Below are positions 1-5,274 of a stretch of DNA of 5,274 nt, piece after piece (the first letter of the stretch is position 1; every line of letters starts with the position of its first letter). Source of the DNA: Syntrophaceae bacterium CG2_30_49_12 (GTDB lineage Bacteria; Desulfobacterota; Syntrophia; Syntrophales; CG2-30-49-12); NCBI GenBank assembly GCA_001873675.1, contig MNZP01000059.1, forward strand, positions 16,900 through 22,173, in the 5' to 3' direction. Position numbers and translations under genes: made by a program. Below the pieces are notes generated by a model. The model had not been told where the DNA came from and did no database searches. It worked only from the letters and a program-made list of their open reading frames with translations.

Positions 1-643
1 TGATCCCTGACCCCTTCATAAAGATAGCGCTCACCGGACAGCTCTCCACACAGGCACGGCAGTTGTTGCACGAGTGTCTTGCCGGATCCCTTTCGCCGAT
101 AAAGCTGACCACCGTATCAAAACCTCTCCCCGCAAAGGTCAACAGGGAATAACCGTTTTTCTCCCGGCAGGTAAAGACGCATCTACCGCAGAGAACACAA
201 CGCAATGGTTCGTAAGTAATGAAGGGGTGGGCAAAACAGGAAGAAATATCCCGCTCTAAATACTCAAGCTGTCCTGACTTCAAACGAACCCCTAAGAATC
301 TTGCCATACGCTGCAGTTCGCATTTCTTATGGGAAGGGCAGTTCCGGCAATCCACCCGGTGTGCCGAAAGAAGGAGGCGCAGGGCGGTGCGTTGCAGTTG
401 TCTCACGGCAGCGGTATCGGTTCTCACCACCATGCCTTCCCTGGGTTCTACCTTGCATGAGACGGCGGGTTTATTTTCCCCCTCAACCTCCACAAAGCAC
501 AATCGGCACGAGGCGGGAGGGTTTTTCATCTCCTCGAGGAAACATAGATTGGGGATGTAGACCCCGCTCTCAAGGCATGCCCGGAGAAGGGTTTTCCCCT
601 CTTCCACTTCTATTTCTCTTTCATCAACTATCAGTTTGATCAT
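1..643 (-). CDS. Iron-sulfur subunit of NuoG/HndD/HoxU/FdhA type, N-terminal part (runs off left edge)
   Basis: Reading from an ATG at 643-641, 214 codons are open to the window edge with no stop, so the C-terminus is missing. Domains seen in order: a [2Fe-2S] ferredoxin with C34-x11-C46-x2-C49-x13-C63; a His-Cys3 [4Fe-4S] motif with H95-x3-C99-x2-C102-x5-C108; and two [4Fe-4S] motifs, C149-x2-C152-x2-C155-x3-C159 and C192-x2-C195-x2-C198-x3-C202-P. This is the electron-wire layout shared by NuoG, NAD-linked [FeFe]-hydrogenase alpha subunits, NAD-linked formate dehydrogenase alpha subunits and the short HoxU proteins (about 240 residues). The part that would tell them apart lies outside. The start overlaps the end of the NuoF-like gene by 20 bp and has a modest GGAAG (657-653) nine bases upstream, which supports this start and coupled translation. 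It should carry electrons between the flavin subunit and a catalytic site or partner in the cytoplasm. No signal peptide is seen. Confidence 0.88.
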   Translation of the reverse strand, partial: MIKLIVDEREIEVEEGKTLLRACLESGVYIPNLCFLEEMKNPPASCRLCFVEVEGENKPAVSCKVEPREGMVVRTDTAAVRQLQRTALRLLLSAHRVDCRNCPSHKKCELQRMARFLGVRLKSGQLEYLERDISSCFAHPFITYEPLRCVLCGRCVFTCREKNGYSLLTFAGRGFDTVVSFIGERDPARHSCNNCRACVESCPVSAIFMKGSGI

Positions 644-2567
644 GTTTTTTAGCTTCCGGGGGACGTTCGATTTTAGGGGCAAGTTCAGGAGGCGATACTT
701 TCCTTACCGCATCATATTCCCGGGGACAGGATGCCATACATTCCCCGCACTTGACACAGAGACTCTGGTCAATGCCCTTTTTCTGCCCCTTGGTGGTAAA
801 AATAGCCTCCACGGGACAGGAACCGACACAGGCATCACAGCCGCGGGCGCATCTGTCCAGGTCAATGTAAAATGCCGTTAAGGCGCGGCACACCATGGCG
901 GGACAGCGCTTCTCCCTTAAATGTGCCTCGTATTCATCCCTGAAATACTTAAGCGATGTCAACACCGGATTGGGAGCCGTCTTCCCCAGACCACAGAGGG
1001 AGCCTTCTTTTATCTCTCTGCTTAAAGCCTCCAGTAACTCCATGTCCCCTTCCTTTCCCTCCCCCTTCGTGAGCCGCTCCAATATACCGAGAAGATGACG
1101 GGTCCCGATCCTGCAAAATGTGCACTTACCGCATGACTCCTTCTGGGTAAAATCGAGAAAATACCGGGCAACGTCCACCATGCAGTTCCCCTCGTCCAGC
1201 ACCACCATACCTCCCGATCCCATCATCGCCCCGGCCTGGGTCAATGAATCAAAATCAATGGGAGTATCGAGAAAATCATTCGGTAGACATCCTCCTGAGG
1301 GGCCACCAATCTGCACCGCCTTGAACTTCTTTTTTTCCGGCACACCCCCGCAGATATCAAAGATGAGGGTACGCAGCGATGTTCCCATAGGAACTTCCAC
1401 GAGACCGGGATGGACAACCTTCCCCACCACAGAGAACACTGCCGTTCCAGGACTGTCAGGGGCGCCTATTTCCCGGTACCACCTGCCGCCATGCTTTAAA
1501 ATAGCCGGGAGGAAGGAAAGGGTTTTTACATTATTTATCACCGTGGGTTGTCCCCAGAGACCAACTTGTACCGGGTAGGGCGGGCGGTATTGGGGCATCC
1601 CCCTCTTCCCCTCAATGGACTGGATAAGGGCCGTTTCCTCTCCGCAGACGAAGGCCCCGGAACCCTGAAACAGGGAGACTTCCAGATTAAAGTCCGTCCC
1701 CAATATCTCTTTTCCCAGGAGGCCGACCTGTCTGGCCTGGCTGATGGCAGTGGTCATTGTCTTCACGGCAAGGGGGTATTCCGCTCTAACATAAACAACG
1801 GCCTTTTTCGCCCCTACAGCATAGGCGCAGAGAGCAATCCCCTCCAGTAACTGGTGGGGATTGCTCTCGATAATGGTTCGATCCATGTAGGCGCCTGGAT
1901 CTCCCTCATCTGCATTACAGATAACCGTCTTTTCCTGCCCGCTGGCATTCCTGGCAAATTTCCATTTCTTACCTGTGGGGAAACCGGCGCCACCCCTCCC
2001 CCTGAGCCCCGATGCGAGCACTTGCCGTATGACTTCTCCGGGTTCCAAACCAAGCGCCTTGAAAAGAGTGGAGTAACCCCCTTTTGTAATGTATTCGTTA
2101 ATATCTTCCGGGTCAATCAGGCCGCATTCCTCCATCACTATTCTTCGCTCCATGTTGAACCGGGGGAAGGCGATGACGGTGGGGATCAGTTCATTCTCAA
2201 CGCTGGCCCCCAATACATACTCGAAAAGAGGGTCCCCCTCTTCGAGAAAGGCCCGCACGAGGGCCCCGGCCTTGCCGGGGTTTACGTTGTGGTAATAGAT
2301 AGGGGGGAATCCGGGGTTATCAATTAAAACAAGCGGTTCCGCATAGCAATGGCCGAGACAACCCACGGGAACGATGTGCGCTTCGATATGCCGCTCGGCA
2401 AGCGCTTCGGCAAATGCCGCCTTAGTTTCCACGGCGCCGGCGGCAAGACCGCACGTGGCCATGCCGATATAAATATACGGAACATCTGTTTTTCTACTAT
2501 TCAGGAAGCATTTCTTTGCTTTCTCGACGAGCGACGCAAAACACTCCTCTAATTTCTTATTGTTCAC
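624..2567 (-). CDS. NuoF-like NADH-binding flavoprotein with extra Fe-S domains (HydB/HymB/HndC type)
   Basis: This 647-residue protein is the NADH- and FMN-binding subunit of a soluble oxidoreductase. Residues about 30-110 form a thioredoxin-like [2Fe-2S] domain (C39, C70, C74). The NuoF core follows: FMN/NADH glycine-rich motif GLRGRGGAGFPTGKKW (187-202), CNADEGDPGA (217-226), RAEYP (261-265), CGEETAL (308-314) and an SLBB region near 380-440. The N3-type [4Fe-4S] ligands are C479, C482, C485 and C525. A C-terminal ferredoxin domain has C573-x3-C577-x2-C580-x3-C584 and C604-x2-C607-x2-C610-x3-C614. Complex I NuoF (about 430-450 residues) lacks both end domains; the length and layout fit HydB/HymB/HndC. 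C462, H549, C555 and C560 match the zinc ligands of bifurcating HydB. The start is GTG inside the last codons of the NuoE-like gene (11 bp overlap) without a well-placed Shine-Dalgarno, so coupled translation is likely. The family is certain; the partner enzyme is not. Confidence 0.95.
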   Translation of the reverse strand: MNNKKLEECFASLVEKAKKCFLNSRKTDVPYIYIGMATCGLAAGAVETKAAFAEALAERHIEAHIVPVGCLGHCYAEPLVLIDNPGFPPIYYHNVNPGKAGALVRAFLEEGDPLFEYVLGASVENELIPTVIAFPRFNMERRIVMEECGLIDPEDINEYITKGGYSTLFKALGLEPGEVIRQVLASGLRGRGGAGFPTGKKWKFARNASGQEKTVICNADEGDPGAYMDRTIIESNPHQLLEGIALCAYAVGAKKAVVYVRAEYPLAVKTMTTAISQARQVGLLGKEILGTDFNLEVSLFQGSGAFVCGEETALIQSIEGKRGMPQYRPPYPVQVGLWGQPTVINNVKTLSFLPAILKHGGRWYREIGAPDSPGTAVFSVVGKVVHPGLVEVPMGTSLRTLIFDICGGVPEKKKFKAVQIGGPSGGCLPNDFLDTPIDFDSLTQAGAMMGSGGMVVLDEGNCMVDVARYFLDFTQKESCGKCTFCRIGTRHLLGILERLTKGEGKEGDMELLEALSREIKEGSLCGLGKTAPNPVLTSLKYFRDEYEAHLREKRCPAMVCRALTAFYIDLDRCARGCDACVGSCPVEAIFTTKGQKKGIDQSLCVKCGECMASCPREYDAVRKVSPPELAPKIERPPEAKKHDQTDS

Positions 2568-3087
2568 TTCTTCTTTCTTCTCTTTCCTTACGTTCCTTTT
2601 CTATTTCGAATCCCAGGAGGAGACCCTCGACCTTGCTGGGGGCCATGCGACCATGAACCGTTTCATCCACCACACTTACCGGGGCCAGGGCACAACAGCC
2701 CACACATGCTACCCTCTCGAGACTGAACTCCCTGTCAGAGGTGGTCTCGCCCTCCTTGATCTTGAGTTTTCGTTCAAAGTTTTCGAGGACAATGTCTCCC
2801 CCCACTACGTGGCAGGCTGTCCCGAGGCAGACCCGGATCTGGTGCTTTCCGGGTGGATGAAAACGAAACTGATTATAAAAAGAGGCAACCCCATAAACCT
2901 CCGAGGTAGATATCTCCAGGTACTCCGCCACTGCCTGCATCGCTTGCAAGGAAAGATAGCGATGTTTATGCTGGATTATCTGGAGAACAGGGATAAGATT
3001 TGATCTTTCTTTTGCAAACGTTACGAGAATGGAGGCAATATCCTCCATTATAATCTTTTCCTCTATCTCATCCACAGAAACCTCCAT
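2557..3087 (-). CDS. NuoE-like thioredoxin-fold [2Fe-2S] subunit (NuoE/HndA/HydC/HoxE family)
   Basis: As annotated from ATG 3087-3085 this is 176 residues. It has the family helical N-terminal part (LIPVLQ, then EVYGVASFYNQF) followed by the [2Fe-2S] thioredoxin-like domain with C87-x4-C92 and C128-x3-C132 (motifs VCLGTACH and ACVGCC). Such subunits sit beside the NuoF flavoprotein and carry one [2Fe-2S] cluster. The start is uncertain. A GTG at 3153 would give 198 residues but has no good ribosome site and leaves only 53 bp to the divergent gene. The ATG at 3087 has AAGGA twelve bases upstream. The ATG at 3048 (163 residues, nearest the usual family length) has AGAGGA (3064-3059) ten bases upstream. 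I chose 3087 because the residues between 3087 and 3048 are hydrophilic and look coding. The C-terminal tail is strongly charged (Lys/Arg/Glu-rich). The stop overlaps the NuoF-like GTG start by 11 bp. It is the first gene of the minus-strand operon. Confidence 0.9.
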   Translation of the reverse strand: MEVSVDEIEEKIIMEDIASILVTFAKERSNLIPVLQIIQHKHRYLSLQAMQAVAEYLEISTSEVYGVASFYNQFRFHPPGKHQIRVCLGTACHVVGGDIVLENFERKLKIKEGETTSDREFSLERVACVGCCALAPVSVVDETVHGRMAPSKVEGLLLGFEIEKERKEREERRSEQ

Positions 3088-3102
3088 CTCTGCATTTTTT
3101 CC

Positions 3103-3131
3103 TTCGTAACAGTTCAGCCCCTTGATGTCAA
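3103..3131 (-). promoter_or_regulatory. Candidate sigma70-type promoter for the NuoE/NuoF-like operon
   Basis: On the minus strand a perfect TTGACA (3131-3126) is followed by a 17-base spacer and a poor -10, TACGAA (3108-3103). Transcription would begin near 3096, only about 9 bases before the ATG at 3087 but about 48 bases before the ATG at 3048. If real, it favours the shorter NuoE-like protein. The weak -10 keeps confidence low. Confidence 0.25.
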
Positions 3132-3147
3132 GAAACAAAATAAGTAT

Positions 3148-3176
3148 TTGCACAACACTTAAATCAATGTTACAAA
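3148..3176 (+). promoter_or_regulatory. Candidate promoter for the epimerase genes
   Basis: TTGCAC (3148-3153) and TACAAA (3171-3176) are separated by 17 bases, matching the sigma70 consensus at 3/6 and 4/6 positions. Transcription would begin near 3183, leaving a leader of about 24 bases with the ribosome site in it. The spacer is AT-rich, as promoters often are, but the match is weak. Confidence 0.2.
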
Positions 3177-3192
3177 AGGGATAAAAAGCAAT

Positions 3193-3200
3193 AAGGTGAT
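3193..3200 (+). promoter_or_regulatory. Ribosome binding site of the first epimerase gene
   Basis: AAGGTGAT pairs well with the 3' end of 16S rRNA (the GATCACCT region) and lies six bases before the ATG at 3207. It fixes this start, and it is the clearest ribosome site in the window. Confidence 0.6.
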
Positions 3201-3206
3201 GAAGGC

Positions 3207-4289
3207 ATGAGGAAGCTTTTAGTTACAGGTGCGGCAGGATTTATCGGGTTTCACCTCTGTAAGCGCCTTCTGGAAGATGGCAAGACGGTAGTGGGGCTCG
3301 ATAATCTAAATCCATATTACGATGTCCAACTGAAAAAAGATCGTCTAAACAGGTTAAAATCATTTGATAAATTCCACTTTGTCAGATTGGATTTAAGCAA
3401 TCGCAAGGGAATGGAGAATCTTTTTGCGGAAAATGGTTTTGAGTGCGTGGTGAATTTAGCGGCTCAGGCAGGCGTGCGCTACAGCCTGAAGAACCCCCAC
3501 GCCTATATACAAAGTAATTTGGTGGGCTTCCTGAACATCCTGGAAGGATGCCGTCATAATAAAGTCAAGCACCTGGGTTTTGCCTCCAGCAGTTCGGTGT
3601 ACGGTCTAAATACCAAAATGCCTTTTTCGATGCACGACAGCGTGGACCATCCCGTCAGCCTCTACGCAGCCACCAAAAAAGCCAACGAGCTCATGGCGCA
3701 TAGCTACAGCTATCTTTACGCCCTGCCGACTACGGGACTTCGTTTCTTTACCGTTTACGGTCCCTGGGGTCGCCCTGACATGGCGCTTTTCCTTTTCACC
3801 AGGGCCATCCTGACAGGAGAATCTATACAGGTTTTCAACCATGGGAACATGGAGAGAGATTTCACCTATATCGACGACGTCACCGAAGGCGTAGTAAGAA
3901 TCATGGATAAGGTACCAACAGAAAATGCCGCATGGAAGTCAGAGAAACCCGATCCGGGAACCAGCAAAGCGCCGTATAGGATTTACAATATCGGCAACAA
4001 TCGGCCAGTAAAGCTCATGGATTTCATCGCAGCGATAGAAGAAGCGCTCGGCCAAAAAGCCGTAAAGGAGTTCCTTCCCCTGCAACTTGGAGACGTGGCG
4101 AAAACCTATGCCGACGTGGACGACCTGATCCGCGACGTCGGCTTCAAGCCCAGCACATCCATCAATTCAGGCATACGTAAATTCGTGGAGTGGTACCTCG
4201 CCTATTACAAAATACGGGCGCTGTCCCCCATTTGTCCCCATTTGTCCCATTTCGTCCAACGGCGCCAAACCGAACAGCCGAATGAATAA
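3207..4289 (+). CDS. NAD-dependent epimerase, probable UDP-glucuronate 4-epimerase
   Basis: This 360-residue extended SDR protein has the NAD-binding GAAGFIG motif (8-14) with D32 ending the second strand to hold the adenosine ribose. It also has the SSSSVYG segment (127-133) and the catalytic Y153-x3-K157. The signature GLDNLNPYYD (30-39), the FTVYGPWGRPDM segment (181-192) and ERDFTYIDDV (217-226) are those of UDP-glucuronate 4-epimerases (CapI/LpsL/WbnF group). These interconvert UDP-GlcA and UDP-GalA in the cytoplasm for capsule or LPS. Related 4-epimerases acting on other UDP-sugars cannot be excluded. The family usually ends near residue 335, at the YYK seen here (333-335). Residues 337-360 are an added tail, partly encoded by a degenerate tandem repeat (4221-4257). 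The ATG is set by AAGGTGAT upstream. The gene is followed after 6 bp by galE, so the two are probably one transcript. Confidence 0.92.
   Translation: MRKLLVTGAAGFIGFHLCKRLLEDGKTVVGLDNLNPYYDVQLKKDRLNRLKSFDKFHFVRLDLSNRKGMENLFAENGFECVVNLAAQAGVRYSLKNPHAYIQSNLVGFLNILEGCRHNKVKHLGFASSSSVYGLNTKMPFSMHDSVDHPVSLYAATKKANELMAHSYSYLYALPTTGLRFFTVYGPWGRPDMALFLFTRAILTGESIQVFNHGNMERDFTYIDDVTEGVVRIMDKVPTENAAWKSEKPDPGTSKAPYRIYNIGNNRPVKLMDFIAAIEEALGQKAVKEFLPLQLGDVAKTYADVDDLIRDVGFKPSTSINSGIRKFVEWYLAYYKIRALSPICPHLSHFVQRRQTEQPNE
4221..4257 (+). repeat. Degenerate tandem repeat inside the 3' end of the epimerase gene
   Basis: Four successive imperfect units of about 10 bp, of the form TTTGTCCCCA, lie head to tail. 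Their C runs shorten stepwise (5, 4, 3, then 2 in the last, which reads TTCGTCC). The unit length changes from 11 to 10 to 9 bp, so each copy is read in a different phase. The repeat encodes most of the first half of the extra C-terminal tail (around SPICPHLSHFV). Confidence 0.7.
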
Positions 4290-4295
4290 ACCATA

Positions 4296-5273
4296 ATGAA
4301 CCTTTTCATTACCGGCGGCGCCGGATACATCGGAAGTCATGTAGTCAAAGCCTTAGGAGAAGCGGGCCACAATCTGCTTATTTTCGACAATCTTTCCACC
4401 GGCCATGAATGGGCCGTCCTCTATGGCACGTTAATCCAGGGTGATCTGGCCGATAAAAAGCTACTCAAAGAAACCCTATCCAATTTCAAGCCTGACGGGG
4501 TCATCCATTTCGCCGCTTCGATCCAGGTAGAGGAATCGGTACGCAAACCCATTGCCTACTATCTGAACAACGTTGCCAACAGCCTTAATCTCCTCGATGT
4601 CCTGGGTGAACTGGGAATCAATTATTTCATCTATTCTTCTACAGCCGCTGTCTATGGCATACCAGAGGTAATTCCCATTACCGAACAAACGCCCCTGAAT
4701 CCTATTAGTCCCTATGGGGCATCAAAGGTTATGGTTGAAAAAGCCCTCCAGGACTTAAGCCACGCTGGTGGCTTCAATTACATTGCCCTCCGTTACTTCA
4801 ACGTAGCCGGCGCCGACTTCATGGGAAGAATCGGCCAGGCCTATAAAGAAACGACACATTTAATCACAAGGGCATTGAAAACGGCCAAAGGCGAATTTCC
4901 TAAGCTGGCTATTTATGGAACAGACTACCCGACTTCAGACGGTACCTGTATAAGGGATTACATCCACGTGGATGATTTGGCACAGGCACACATATTGGCA
5001 TTGGAATACCTCTTGGAAACGGGCAGAAGTAATGTTATGAACTGCGGTTACGGACACGGCTTCTCCGTCAAAGAGGTGGTCAACATTACGAAAAAAGTCA
5101 CAGGTGTTGATTTCGCCGTTGAAGAAACCGGACGCCGGGCTGGCGATCCTCCGGTCATCGTTGCTGACAGCAAGAAACTCAGGGAGTTAACCGGTTGGAC
5201 TCCCAAACACGACGAATTGGAATATATCATTCAAACGGCATGGTGTTGGGAACGATCTCTTAATATCTCTTAA
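4296..5273 (+). CDS. galE: UDP-glucose 4-epimerase (GalE)
   Basis: This complete 325-residue protein, close to the usual GalE length, interconverts UDP-glucose and UDP-galactose using tightly bound NAD. It shows the NAD-binding GGAGYIG (7-13), D31 followed by NLSTG, and HFAAS (71-75). The catalytic YSSTAAVYG segment (113-121) is followed by Y140-x3-K144. GalE-specific stretches are YFNVAGAD (167-174), the DGTCIRDYIHVDDLA region (215-229) and RRAGDPP (280-286). The residue at the position of E. coli Tyr299, which helps decide whether N-acetylated sugars fit, appears to be Ile288. The start lies 6 bp after the previous stop. No Shine-Dalgarno is visible before it, so translation probably depends on ribosomes arriving from the upstream epimerase gene. 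The stop ends one base before the window edge. Together with the previous gene it suggests UDP-sugar supply for polysaccharide; housekeeping galactose metabolism is also possible. Confidence 0.95.
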   Translation: MNLFITGGAGYIGSHVVKALGEAGHNLLIFDNLSTGHEWAVLYGTLIQGDLADKKLLKETLSNFKPDGVIHFAASIQVEESVRKPIAYYLNNVANSLNLLDVLGELGINYFIYSSTAAVYGIPEVIPITEQTPLNPISPYGASKVMVEKALQDLSHAGGFNYIALRYFNVAGADFMGRIGQAYKETTHLITRALKTAKGEFPKLAIYGTDYPTSDGTCIRDYIHVDDLAQAHILALEYLLETGRSNVMNCGYGHGFSVKEVVNITKKVTGVDFAVEETGRRAGDPPVIVADSKKLRELTGWTPKHDELEYIIQTAWCWERSLNIS

Positions 5274-5274
5274 G

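Noticed and set aside
219..639. Overlapping plus-strand frames opposite the truncated iron-sulfur gene
   Set aside because: The minus strand carries four intact cluster motifs in perfect spacing across the same stretch. The plus-strand frames have no recognisable content.
1120..2327. Several long open frames on the plus strand (for example 1120-1578 and 1854-2327) opposite the NuoF-like gene
   Set aside because: They are antisense shadows of a strongly conserved gene. Their translations show no recognisable domain and are low-complexity or Pro/Ser-rich.
2560..3003. 147-codon plus-strand frame opposite the NuoE-like gene
   Set aside because: It is antisense to conserved [2Fe-2S] motifs, and I recognise no domain in its translation.
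624..3087. Standard complex I (nuo) operon
   Set aside because: The NuoF-like protein has extra thioredoxin-like and ferredoxin domains absent from complex I NuoF, there is no nuoA-D upstream, and the divergent neighbours are sugar epimerases. The part beyond the left edge was not seen, so this is a strong preference rather than proof.
3154..3171. Possible operator palindrome in the spacer (AACACTTAAATCAATGTT)
   Set aside because: Only six of nine base pairs match, which is expected by chance in AT-rich DNA.
4221..4257. CRISPR-like array
   Set aside because: Units are only about 10 bp with no spacers and lie inside a coding frame; this is a simple tandem repeat.

Overview
The window holds two divergent gene groups separated by an AT-rich spacer of about 120 bp (3088-3206). 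GC content is moderate. Protein style and gene content suggest an anaerobic bacterium, most like a deltaproteobacterium (Desulfobacterota, Syntrophus-like) or a fermentative/syntrophic relative. That is an inference from gene types; no rRNA or marker gene is present.

Minus strand, read from 3087 down to 1: a soluble NADH-oxidising iron-sulfur module in the order NuoE-like, NuoF-like, then the N-terminal part of a NuoG/HndD/HoxU/FdhA-type subunit that runs off the left edge. Neighbouring genes overlap by 11 and 20 bp, so this is a tight, translationally coupled operon. The NuoF-like protein has an extra thioredoxin-like domain in front and a two-cluster ferredoxin domain behind, as in HydB/HymB/HndC rather than complex I NuoF. 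It also keeps the Cys/His set expected for the zinc site of electron-bifurcating relatives. No membrane subunit is seen. The catalytic end of the third subunit lies outside the window, so hydrogenase, formate dehydrogenase and HoxU-like adaptor all remain possible.

Plus strand, 3207 to 5273: two nucleotide-sugar epimerases of the extended SDR family, 6 bp apart. The first matches UDP-glucuronate 4-epimerases; the second is a GalE-type UDP-glucose 4-epimerase, complete to its stop one base before the window ends. Together they would supply UDP-galacturonate and UDP-galactose for surface polysaccharide or LPS. The first carries an unusual 24-residue C-terminal tail encoded partly by a degenerate tandem repeat.

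The two groups have no obvious functional link and are probably just divergent neighbours sharing a promoter region. I did not find a clearly new system. The most interesting points are the probable bifurcation-type NuoF subunit with its unresolved partner and the repeat-derived tail on the first epimerase.
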